Made by a program: the position numbers and the translations under genes. Below are positions 44,298 to 54,146 of a stretch of DNA of 64,000 bases, piece by piece. Source of the DNA: Leisingera thetidis (GTDB taxonomy: Bacteria; Pseudomonadota; Alphaproteobacteria; Rhodobacterales; Rhodobacteraceae); NCBI RefSeq assembly GCF_025857195.1, contig NZ_CP109787.1, positions 2,855,501 to 2,919,500 on the forward strand. Direction: 5' to 3'. The notes under the pieces were generated by a model. The model was not told the origin of the DNA, did not search any database, and was given only the letters and a program-made list of their open reading frames with translations. Numbering within the stretch: the first letter of the stretch is position 1; every line of letters starts with the position of its first letter.

Positions 44298-44810
44298 GTG
44301 AAAAAAGCGGCAATGGCACTGCGCCATCTGGCAGCGTCAGTCCTGGTTCTGGCGCTGACGGGCGCCGTTTGCGCGGCTGAAGCCCGCGGCCCGGTCACCA
44401 ACCTGCCGCTGCCCCGCTATGTCTCGATGAAGGCGGCAGCCGGCAATGTGCGCCGCGGGCCGTCGCTGACGCACAAGATCGACTGGGTGTTCAAACGCCG
44501 CGGCATGCCGCTGGAGATCACCGCCGAATACGGCCACTGGCGCCGGGTGCAGGACCGCGAAGGCGCCGGCGGCTGGGTGCATTACGCGCTTTTGTCCGGC
44601 GTGCGGACAGTGCTGGTCGAGGAGGACATGCTGACCGTGCACGCCCGCCCCGACAGCCGCGCGCCGGTGACCGCCGCCTTCGAACTCGGCGTGGTGGCGC
44701 GGCTTGGCGAATGCGGAACCAGCTGGTGCGAAATCTCGGCCGGCGGCTACAGCGGCTGGGCGCCGAAGAAGAAGCTCTGGGGCGTCGCCCCGGACGAGCT
44801 GCGCGAGTAA
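44298..44810 (+). CDS. Exported protein with two bacterial SH3 domains
   Basis: A 170-residue protein: a signal peptide (LAASVLVLALTGAVCAAEA), then a first SH3-like domain (MKAAAGNVRRGPSLTHKIDW, GHWRRVQDREGAGGWVHYAL) and a second (MLTVHARPDSRAPVTAAFEL, WCEISAGGYSGWAPKKKLWG). These SH3 domains of periplasmic proteins are thought to bind peptidoglycan or cell-wall partners. The start is GTG at 44298; an ATG at 44313 would shorten the signal peptide. Monocistronic, divergent from the dehydrogenase gene. Confidence 0.85.
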   Translation: MKKAAMALRHLAASVLVLALTGAVCAAEARGPVTNLPLPRYVSMKAAAGNVRRGPSLTHKIDWVFKRRGMPLEITAEYGHWRRVQDREGAGGWVHYALLSGVRTVLVEEDMLTVHARPDSRAPVTAAFELGVVARLGECGTSWCEISAGGYSGWAPKKKLWGVAPDELRE

Positions 44811-45174
44811 CCTCCTCTTCCCCTGACCAGCTGCGCTTCCCTTTGCGCTTCTTCTTTGGGGCAAATACTCCGGGGTGAATTGGCCGTGAGGCCAAGAGGG
44901 GCAGCGCCCCTCTTCCTTTTAAACCTGCGGGGCAGCGCCCCTTCCTGCCTCCTTTTTCAGCGTTGCGGCAATCCGCGCAAGCGCGGGAATGCGCCAAACC
45001 ATTGCACCCGCAGCAATCGTGTTCTAAACGGGGGCCATGCCTATGGCTGCCACAGCCGGTTCCGGCCCTTCCCGCCAAGGGTCCCGCTGCGGCAGCACCG
45101 GACTACCCAAACCGGCGCAGCCCCGCTGCGCTGACGACATCAAAGCCTCCGAGATCGCTGAAAGGTTGTGGAAC
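44811..45174. repeat. Intergenic region with tandem GGGGCAGCGCCCC repeats
   Basis: About 364 bases before the isocitrate dehydrogenase gene. The left part (44868-44945) has aaatactccgggg, a hairpin around ggccgtgaggcc, and then ggggcagcgcccc twice about 31 bases apart. This is the same arrangement as the segment captured in xdhA. The remainder is presumed icd promoter region; no other gene seen. Confidence 0.6.
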
Positions 45175-47388
<2,214 letters not shown>

Positions 47389-47414
47389 TCTTTCCGGTCC
47401 GTCCGGAACTGGAA

Positions 47415-47440
47415 ACGCCCGGGCAAGCCCGGGCGTTTTT
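47415..47440 (+). terminator. Intrinsic terminator of icd
   Basis: ACGCCCGGGC-aa-GCCCGGGCGT followed by a T-run (47436-47440), 27 bases after the icd stop. It may also work toward the convergent chemoreceptor gene, whose stop is at 47464. Confidence 0.9.
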
Positions 47441-47463
47441 AATTGCGGCAGCCAGCGGCGGGT

Positions 47464-49350
47464 TCAGAAGTTCTGCCACAGATCCCGGGCTGCATTGCCA
47501 TCAGCCGCGGCGGCGGGCTGCGGCGCAGGCTGCACGTCCCAGTCATCGCTGCCATGAGCGGACGGTACCGGCGCCGGAGCGCTGACCGGCCGCGCCGGCG
47601 CGGCCGTCCGGCCGCCGGCGGGGATCTTGAAATGCGCCACCAGATCGCTCAGCTTGGAGGCGTCGGACTTCAGCATATGGCCGGCCGCGGTGGCCTGTTC
47701 CACCATCGCCGCGTTCTGCTGGGTCACCTGGTCCAGCTGGGTGACGCCGGTGTTGATCTCATGCAGGCCGGTGGATTGCTCGGCGGCGCCTTCGGCGATG
47801 CCGGAGACCAGCTGCGAGATGTGGCTCACCTGCGACACGATGCTTTGCAGCGCATCGCCCGCCTTGCCGACCAGGTCCACGCCGCGGGCGACCTGCCCGG
47901 AGCTGTTGCCGATCAGGGTCTTGATCTCCATCGCCGCGTCCGAAGACCGCTGCGCCAGCGCCCGCACCTCGCTCGCGACCACCGCAAAGCCGCGCCCGGC
48001 CTCGCCCGCGCGCGCCGCCTCGACCCCGGCGTTCAGCGCCAGCAGGTTGGTCTGGAACGCGATGTCGTCGATCACCGAGATGATCTGCGAGATATGCGCC
48101 GAGGATTCCTCGATCTCGGTCATGGCAGCCACCGCGCTTTGCACCACCTCGCCGCTGGTGCGGGCTTCTGCCTTGGCCTCTTCCATCGTGGCCTCGACAC
48201 TGCGGGCGCCTTCGGCGGCGGATTTCACCGACGCCGTCAGCTCATCCAGCGCGGCGGCGGTTTGCTCCAGCGTGGCGGCCTGGCTTTCGGTGCGGTGCGA
48301 CAGGTCATCCGAGGCCTGGCTGATTTCCGCCGCGCCGCTGCGGATGCTGCCGGCCGCCGCAATCACCTGCTCCACGGTTGAGCTCAGATTCTGCGCGGAG
48401 GTGTTGAAGTCCTGGCGCAGCTGCTCGTAATCCTCCGGGAACGTCTCGGTGATCCGCGCCGTCAGGTCGCCCTGCGACAGCGCCGCCAGCTTGCTGCTGA
48501 GCGCGCTCACCACCTTGCCGCGGGTCTCGTCGCGCTCCTTCTGCGCATCTTCCAGATCTTTCTGGCGGATCAGCGCCTGGCGGAACACATCAAGGCTTTG
48601 GGCAATCTCCCCCAGTTCGCTGCGCGCATTTGCAGAGGGGATTTCGCTGGCGGTGTCGCCGTCTGCCATCGTCTGCATGCGGTTCTTGAGCCCGTTCAGG
48701 GGGCCGGTGACGCTGCGGGTGATGAAGAAGGCGGCAAGCGACAGCGCAATCAGGCTGACACCAAGGATGATCAGCGCCTCGTTGCGCATCAGCGCCACGT
48801 CAGCCTCGATATCCGAAACATAAGCGCCGGTGCCGACGATCCAGCCCCAGGGCTTATAGGCCTGCACATAGCCGATCTTGGCTTCGATCACCTCGGAATC
48901 CGGCTTCTTGAAGTAGTAGGTAAGCTCCCCTGCCCCCTTGCTGGCGGCAATCTTCTCCAGTTCCTGGAACACTTTGATGCCGGTCACATCCTCGTAGGCC
49001 CCCTGGTTGGTGCCATTCCAGGCGGGAACGGTCGGATGCGCCTGCACCACCAGATCATGGTCGAAGACAAACACATAGCCGGCGTCGCCAAAGCGCAGAG
49101 CGGTCAGCCGCTCGCGCCCGATGGCGCGGGCCTCCTCCTCGGTAAAGCGGCCGGATTTCACCCCTTCCTCCAGATCACGAAGCAGGCTGACTGCAGTGTC
49201 AGTGACATTGTGCAGTTCCGCATAGCGCATTTCATAGGCGTTCTTGACGGATTGGGACAGCAGCAGGAAGGTCAGAAGGGCCGTCAAGCCAAGTGCAAGC
49301 GCGGCGAGCGCATAGATCCGCACCGGGAGACGGTAGAAGAATGCAGGCAT
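47464..49350 (-). CDS. Methyl-accepting chemotaxis protein
   Basis: A 628-residue chemoreceptor. Transmembrane helix 1 (IYALAALALGLTALLTFLLL) is followed by a periplasmic sCache_2/dCache-like domain (FTEEEARAIGRERLTALRFG, YVFVFDHDLVVQAHPTV, GWIVGTGAYVSDIE), helix 2 (EALIILGVSLIALSLAAFFI), a HAMP domain, and the signalling domain with the conserved tip DIAFQTNLLALNAGVEAARA. The last residues, LWQNF, match the xWxxF pentapeptide to which CheR/CheB bind. Start 49350 was chosen over an in-frame ATG nine codons upstream on ribosome-site spacing. Convergent with icd. Ligand unknown; sCache domains often bind small carboxylates. Confidence 0.93.
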   Translation of the reverse strand: MPAFFYRLPVRIYALAALALGLTALLTFLLLSQSVKNAYEMRYAELHNVTDTAVSLLRDLEEGVKSGRFTEEEARAIGRERLTALRFGDAGYVFVFDHDLVVQAHPTVPAWNGTNQGAYEDVTGIKVFQELEKIAASKGAGELTYYFKKPDSEVIEAKIGYVQAYKPWGWIVGTGAYVSDIEADVALMRNEALIILGVSLIALSLAAFFITRSVTGPLNGLKNRMQTMADGDTASEIPSANARSELGEIAQSLDVFRQALIRQKDLEDAQKERDETRGKVVSALSSKLAALSQGDLTARITETFPEDYEQLRQDFNTSAQNLSSTVEQVIAAAGSIRSGAAEISQASDDLSHRTESQAATLEQTAAALDELTASVKSAAEGARSVEATMEEAKAEARTSGEVVQSAVAAMTEIEESSAHISQIISVIDDIAFQTNLLALNAGVEAARAGEAGRGFAVVASEVRALAQRSSDAAMEIKTLIGNSSGQVARGVDLVGKAGDALQSIVSQVSHISQLVSGIAEGAAEQSTGLHEINTGVTQLDQVTQQNAAMVEQATAAGHMLKSDASKLSDLVAHFKIPAGGRTAAPARPVSAPAPVPSAHGSDDWDVQPAPQPAAAADGNAARDLWQNF

Positions 49351-49737
49351 ATTGAAAGGGTCCTTTGCATGGGGCAATTTTCTACCTCTTAGGTCCTGCT
49401 TCCTAAGATTTCCCTAGCCTCGAAAGTCGAGGCTAAAATCTTTTGTTTTCGACGTCCGCATCAGCGCGTTCGGGCCGTTTGCGGCCTGCGCCAGATGCCC
49501 CCCCGCTTACCCATCCGCTCTGCTCAGCTTTGGGGCTTCCGGCCGGCCTCATCTGACTGGTCAAAGCGGATTGGTCGCGCATCCTTGGCCTTGATTCTAT
49601 TGGATCGATGGCCTGAGACGCGGGCTGGCGGCGGCGTCCGATACCAGGTGAACCGGCAACGCCCCCCCTGTTTCCGTGCTTTGCTTTTGCACTGCAGCGC
49701 ATCGGCGCTACCATAAGCAGCCTGGAGGGACGTGCGC
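49351..49737. other. Divergent intergenic region, chemoreceptor/sulfotransferase
   Basis: About 387 bases with no supported gene. It must contain both promoters. A short inverted stretch cctcgaaagtcgagg (about 49420-49434) lies 70 bases before the chemoreceptor start. Confidence 0.35.
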
Positions 49738-50361
49738 ATGACACTGAAAGTTATAGGTGCGGGAATAGGACGCACCGGGACCTACTCGCTCAGGATTGCC
49801 TTGAACCGGCTGGGGTTCGGCCCGTGCTACCACATGGAAGAGGTGCTGCTGAACATGCCGTCGCAATTGCCATTGTGGCAGGATGCGGTGCGCGGAAGCC
49901 CCAACTGGGCGGCGGTCTTCAAGGGCTACCAAAGCGCCGTTGACTGGCCGACAGCGCGGTTCTTTCGCGAACTGAATGCCGAATATCCGGACGCCAAGTT
50001 CATCCTCGGCTACCGCAGCCCGCGAAGCTGGGCCGAAAGCTTCTCGCAGACCATATACCAGCTGCTGTCCGGGGTTGAAAACGCCCCCGAAAACCAGCGT
50101 GAATGGCTGGCAATGGTGACCGAGCTGATCTCGCAGAACGGCATACCGCCGGGATTGGATGTTGCGGGTCTCGAGAACGCCTTCACCGCACATGCCGAAG
50201 CGGTAAAGGCCGAGATACCAGCCGCGCGCCTGCTGGTATTCGAGGCCAAGGACGGATGGGAGCCGCTCTGCGCTTTTCTGGGGGTTCCGGTTCCGGACGA
50301 ACCATTCCCGCGGACCAATAACCGGACCGAGTTCTGGGAGCTTGTCAAAGGCGCATCCTGA
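49738..50361 (+). CDS. Sulfotransferase family protein
   Basis: A 207-residue protein with the PAPS-binding P-loop-like GAGIGRTGTYSLRIALNRLG at the N-terminus and a 3'-phosphate-binding element in ILGYRSPRSWAESF, followed by TNNRTEFWELV at the end. The pattern fits the Sulfotransfer_4 type (also called NAD-dependent epimerase-like sulfotransferases). It would transfer sulfate from PAPS to an unknown acceptor. The ATG at 49738 is 8 bases after GGAGGGA; a GTG at 49732 is too close to it. Followed on the same strand by a cyclase-domain gene (67 bases). Confidence 0.82.
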   Translation: MTLKVIGAGIGRTGTYSLRIALNRLGFGPCYHMEEVLLNMPSQLPLWQDAVRGSPNWAAVFKGYQSAVDWPTARFFRELNAEYPDAKFILGYRSPRSWAESFSQTIYQLLSGVENAPENQREWLAMVTELISQNGIPPGLDVAGLENAFTAHAEAVKAEIPAARLLVFEAKDGWEPLCAFLGVPVPDEPFPRTNNRTEFWELVKGAS

Positions 50362-50428
50362 GTGCCGCGGCCGGGGTCCGCAGGATCCTGCGGCGCACGG
50401 CCGGGAAGATGTCGGAGGAAAGCCGCAC

Positions 50429-52204
50429 GTGCCAGAGAACCGAAAACTTGCTGCCATCCTGGTTGCCGATATCGCGGGCTACAGCCGTCTGGCGGGCCTG
50501 GACGAAGATGGCACGCTCGCACAGCTGCGGGTGCTGCGGAGCGATGTTGTTGACCCGGCGGTAGCAACGCACAACGGGCGGGTGGTCAAGCGCACCGGCG
50601 ACGGTGCGCTGGTGGAGTTCCGCAGCGTTGTTGAGGCCGTACGCTGCGCAATCGAAATTCAGACCGCGATGATCCCGCGCAACGCCGGCCTGCCGCAGGA
50701 CCGCCGGATCGAGTTCCGCATGGGCATCCACATCGGCGACGTTGTCGAGGAACGCGACGGCGATCTGATGGGCGATGGCGTCAACATCGCGGCGCGGCTG
50801 GAAGGCATTGCCGATCCGGGCGGCATCTGCCTGTCGGAAGATGCCTACCGCCAGGTCAGGGCCCGGCTTGGCGTGCCGGCCACCGATCTGGGCAGGAAAG
50901 CGCTGAAGAACATTGCCGAGGCGCTGACCGTCTATGCGCTGGACGTGGGAACGCCTGCCGGGATGGCACCCCGCCAGCCGGATGCCACGGCAGGCCCTGC
51001 CGTTGCGGAAAAACCTTCGATTGCCGTTTTGCCCTTTGCCAACATGTCGGGCGACCCCGAACAGGAATACTTCGCCGATGGCATGGCGGAAGACATTATC
51101 ACGGCGCTGTCGCGGTTCGAGCAGCTGTTTATCATCGCCCGCAATTCCAGCTTTGTCTACAAGGGGCAGGCGGTGGACATCAAACAGGCCGGCCAGGACC
51201 TGGGCGTGCGCTATGTGCTGGAAGGCAGTGTGCGCAAGGCGGGGGACCGGGTCCGTATTACCGGGCAGCTCATCGACGCCGGCACCGGCGCCCATTTATG
51301 GGCGGACAAGTTCGACGGCAGGCTCGAAAATGTGTTCGAGCTGCAGGATCAGATCACCGCCAGCGTTGTGGGTGCGATAGAACCCACCGTCCGCAAGGCC
51401 GAGATCGAGCGGGCGCGCCGCAAACCCGTGCAGCACATGGGCGCCTACGATCTGTATCTTCAGGCCCTTCCGCATGTGTACACTGTGCAGCCGGGGGAAA
51501 ACGCCAAAGCTCTGGACCTGCTCGGCCGGGCGATTGAGCTGGACCCGGAATATGCGCCGGCGCTGGCGCATATGGGCTGGTGCCTGGTTCAGCGGGCAAC
51601 CCGCACCTGGGAGCCCTACAGCGGCGACGACACAGGCCTGGCGGTTTCCCTGGCCCGCCGTGCGCTGGCGTTTGGAAGCGGCGATGCGCATGCGGTCGTG
51701 CTGGGCGGGTTTGTTCTGTCCATGCTGCGGCAAGACCACCTGACCGGGCTGGACGCCGTCAGACGCGCGGTGGAGATCAACCCCGGATCCGGTTTTGTCA
51801 ACGCCATGGCAGGCTGTGCCCTGATTTTCGGAGACGATGCCGCGGCCGGCCTCAAGCTGCTGGACCGCGCCATGGAGCTGTGCCCGAAGGATCCCAATTT
51901 TTTCAGCTTCCTGACCGTGGCGGCCTATGGCCACTTTCTCTGCAACCGCCCCGAACATGCCATCGAACTGGCGCAGCGGTCATTGGCCCGGAACTCCGGA
52001 TGGGACTCTACCTACTGGGTGCTGATTGCCGCCTATGCCATGCTCGGCCGCCCGCAGGACGCCGAAGCGACTGCCGCCCGCCTGCTGGCTATTTGCCCGG
52101 AAGCGAACGTGTCGCATTACAGGAAGGTCCTCCCGATCCGGAACCCCGGCTCACGCGAGATGGTGCTTGCCAGCCTGAAGAAGGCGGGGATCCCCGAAGG
52201 CTAG
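50429..52204 (+). CDS. Class III adenylate/guanylate cyclase-domain protein with TolB-like and TPR regions
   Basis: A 591-residue protein. Residues about 1-165 are a class III cyclase catalytic domain (KLAAILVADIAGYSRLAGLD, KRTGDGALVEF, DLMGDGVNIAARLEGIA). A TolB-N-like nucleotide-binding region follows (IAVLPFANMSGDPEQEYFAD to LWADKFDGRLENVFELQD). The C-terminal third is tetratricopeptide-like helical repeats (LDLLGRAIELDPEYAPALAH, AIELAQRSLARNSGWDSTYW). This order is common in alphaproteobacteria. It may make cAMP from a signal sensed elsewhere. GTG start at 50429 with GGAGGAA 8 bases upstream. Confidence 0.85.
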   Translation: MPENRKLAAILVADIAGYSRLAGLDEDGTLAQLRVLRSDVVDPAVATHNGRVVKRTGDGALVEFRSVVEAVRCAIEIQTAMIPRNAGLPQDRRIEFRMGIHIGDVVEERDGDLMGDGVNIAARLEGIADPGGICLSEDAYRQVRARLGVPATDLGRKALKNIAEALTVYALDVGTPAGMAPRQPDATAGPAVAEKPSIAVLPFANMSGDPEQEYFADGMAEDIITALSRFEQLFIIARNSSFVYKGQAVDIKQAGQDLGVRYVLEGSVRKAGDRVRITGQLIDAGTGAHLWADKFDGRLENVFELQDQITASVVGAIEPTVRKAEIERARRKPVQHMGAYDLYLQALPHVYTVQPGENAKALDLLGRAIELDPEYAPALAHMGWCLVQRATRTWEPYSGDDTGLAVSLARRALAFGSGDAHAVVLGGFVLSMLRQDHLTGLDAVRRAVEINPGSGFVNAMAGCALIFGDDAAAGLKLLDRAMELCPKDPNFFSFLTVAAYGHFLCNRPEHAIELAQRSLARNSGWDSTYWVLIAAYAMLGRPQDAEATAARLLAICPEANVSHYRKVLPIRNPGSREMVLASLKKAGIPEG

Positions 52205-52439
52205 GACAAGTTCGGAACGCCCAAACCCGCTCCCCAGCGCGTCTTTGAAACCCTTTGTTCGCCGGGCAGCTGCACCGCCCTGGGAACAAGCGGATACGTC
52301 GTTTCGTTTGGTGGAAGGACCATGAAAATCCCGCCTGCAGCGCGAGGGCATTCGAGCAAGCAGGAGAACATGTCCCGATCAAGACGTTTGCTTGCGCCGT
52401 GTCCGGAAGGCGGGTGCTGCGCTTCTGCCCCGGCCTCAG
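52205..52439. other. Gap after the cyclase-domain gene
   Basis: About 235 bases with no supported gene, terminator or clear repeat, leading into the IS110 remnant. Confidence 0.3.
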
Positions 52440-52769
52440 ACCGCTTTGCTTGCCTCAGCATCATTGCCGCCGTTCTTCGGTCCCTTGTTGAACGGCTTGA
52501 GGTAAACCGCAGGGATGATCCGCGGCTGCCAAAGCAGGCTCCCGGAGCAATCGGCAGACAAAATGAGCGCTCAGGCAGGCGTCCGTGCCGACACCGCCGC
52601 GCGGCCGTTTCCCAAAGGCCGGCCTCGGCGCCGAACGCTTGATCTTCCTGCGCTCAACAGGCTGGCCTGAGCGATCAACCCCGGCGAAGTGAAAGATCTC
52701 CCGCCCGATGCCGGTGCCAATGCCGATGACGGAAATCTCGTCCGGGTTTCCCGGGTTCCTGGATTTCAT
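52440..52769 (-). pseudogene. IS110-family transposase remnant (N-terminal part)
   Basis: From an ATG at 52769 the minus strand encodes MKSRNPGNPDEISVIGIGTG, REIFHFAGVDRSGQPVERRK and IKR, the IS110 N-terminal RuvC-like (DEDD) region in which the first catalytic acidic residue should follow VIGID; here it is Gly. Later, after frame disruption, RIIPAVYLKPFNKGPKNGG and NDAEAS continue the same protein in another frame. It is truncated and frameshifted, so inactive. Only the start is preserved; the rest of the element is absent. Confidence 0.7.
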
Positions 52770-52973
52770 GACTGCTTTTCCTGTTTGCAGAGACAGGCAA
52801 AGCCTGACCTGCCGGGTGAAGCAGCCGGTACATCCCATAAGGGACGGATGCTGCAGACTGGGCGAACGGCAGCATCACAGAAGCGGCCCGATGTGACCAG
52901 CAGCCGGATATTGGAGAATGGATTGCCTGGGGGTCCGCTGTGAACGAACGTGCCAGGCGGATCACAGAATGGC

Positions 52974-54035
52974 CTATTTGCCCAGGTCCGTCCTCGCTTT
53001 TCCGGCAGCGCGCTGTCCGTCAATTGCCCCTGTGCGTGCTGTCGAGGCCCTGACAACCAGATCCGATTTCAACAGGCTTGGCTCGGGCACTTTCCGGGTT
53101 TCGACCCAGCCGGCAATCGCGTCCGCCGCCGCCAGGCCCATGCGGGCCACCGGCAGATGCACGGTCGTCAGCCCGGGGCAGAGGTGGGCGGATCCGGGCA
53201 GGTCGTCGATCCCCATCAGCGACACCCCGCCCGGCACCGGGATGCCGCGGCGCTGCAGCTCATACAGCGCGCCGGTGGCCTGAACATCCGACATGCAAAG
53301 GATGGCGGTGGTGTCCGGCCGGGCCTGCAGCACTTTCTGCACGCCGTTGCAGCCGCCCTCGATCGACAGCGGCTCGAGGTGGAATTCCAGCTGGGCGCCG
53401 CCGGGGCGGCGGCGCAGCGCCTCGACGCGGGTGCCGGTCCGGTCGTTGGTGTCCGTCGGTCCGTGGATCACCGAGATGCGGCTGTGGCCGAGCCCGCTCA
53501 GATGGCTGAGCGCGGTTAGGGCCGCAGCAGCGTTGTCATAGCCGATGGTGGGCAGGGCAAAGTCCGGATCATAGCAGGAGGTGGCGATGGCCGGGATCCC
53601 GCCGCGGTCGATCAGCTCAAAAAGGGCGGCGCCGTGGGTGACCCCGGACACGATCAGCGCCTCGGCGCCAATGTCGACCAGCGTGCGGGCCTTTTCTGCT
53701 TCGATGCCCGGGATGCCGTCGGTGGTGGAGACCACCAGCGACAGGCGGTGCTTGTCCAGCTGGCTTTCGAGCCGGGACAGGTAGCGGGCAAAAATCGCAT
53801 TGTCCAGCGTTGGCACCAGCGCCCCGACGAAACGGGACCGTCCGCTGTTAATGGCGCGTGCGGCGGCACTGGGCATGAACCGCAGGCTGTCCATCGCCGC
53901 CTGCACCTTCTGGCGTGTCGCCTCGGACACCGCCTCGGGGGTATTCATGACCCGCGACGCGGTGGCAACGGAAACGCCTGCCGCCGCAGCAACATCCCTG
54001 AGGTTCGCCCGTTTTTTGGTCATCTTACTGCTCAT
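52974..54035 (-). CDS. LacI-family transcriptional regulator
   Basis: A 353-residue repressor. The N-terminal HTH is [20 protein letters not shown] (about 9-28), followed by the hinge helix SAAARAINSGRSRFVGALVP. The periplasmic-binding-protein-like sensor domain has LIVSGVTHGAALFELIDRGG, RISVIHGPTDTNDRTGTRVE and ILCMSDVQATGALYELQRRG. Start 54035 (MSSKMTKKRA); an internal ATG at 54023 is possible. The same open frame continues upstream to 57599 only as an antisense shadow of other genes. It is divergent from the DUF1989-GcvT gene, and two operator-like repeats lie in between. Effector unknown, presumably the transported substrate or a derivative. Confidence 0.92.
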   Translation of the reverse strand: MSSKMTKKRANLRDVAAAAGVSVATASRVMNTPEAVSEATRQKVQAAMDSLRFMPSAAARAINSGRSRFVGALVPTLDNAIFARYLSRLESQLDKHRLSLVVSTTDGIPGIEAEKARTLVDIGAEALIVSGVTHGAALFELIDRGGIPAIATSCYDPDFALPTIGYDNAAAALTALSHLSGLGHSRISVIHGPTDTNDRTGTRVEALRRRPGGAQLEFHLEPLSIEGGCNGVQKVLQARPDTTAILCMSDVQATGALYELQRRGIPVPGGVSLMGIDDLPGSAHLCPGLTTVHLPVARMGLAAADAIAGWVETRKVPEPSLLKSDLVVRASTARTGAIDGQRAAGKARTDLGK

Positions 54036-54081
54036 CCCTGCCTGCCATCTACAGTCCTGAATTCCGGCGTTAAAGAAAACA

Positions 54082-54087
54082 TTGACA
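54082..54087 (+). promoter_or_regulatory. -35 element before the DUF1989-GcvT operon
   Basis: A perfect TTGACA lies three bases before the first operator-like repeat. No equally good -10 is visible at 17 bases. The operators would overlap the spacer and -10 region, as expected for a repressor. Confidence 0.4.
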
Positions 54088-54089
54088 CA

Positions 54090-54124
54090 TGTAACTGGTT
54101 TCATCAACCATGTAACTAGTTTCA
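54090..54124. promoter_or_regulatory. Tandem LacI-type operators
   Basis: Two near-identical imperfect palindromes, TGTAACTGGTTTCA (54090-54103) and TGTAACTAGTTTCA (54111-54124), repeat with a 21-base period (two helical turns). Their half-sites, TGtAAC and GTTtCA, resemble the inverted sites bound by LacI proteins. They sit between the lacI-type gene and the DUF1989-GcvT start and just downstream of TTGACA. Confidence 0.7.
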
Positions 54125-54146
54125 AACCTGAGATTCGGATACCGCA

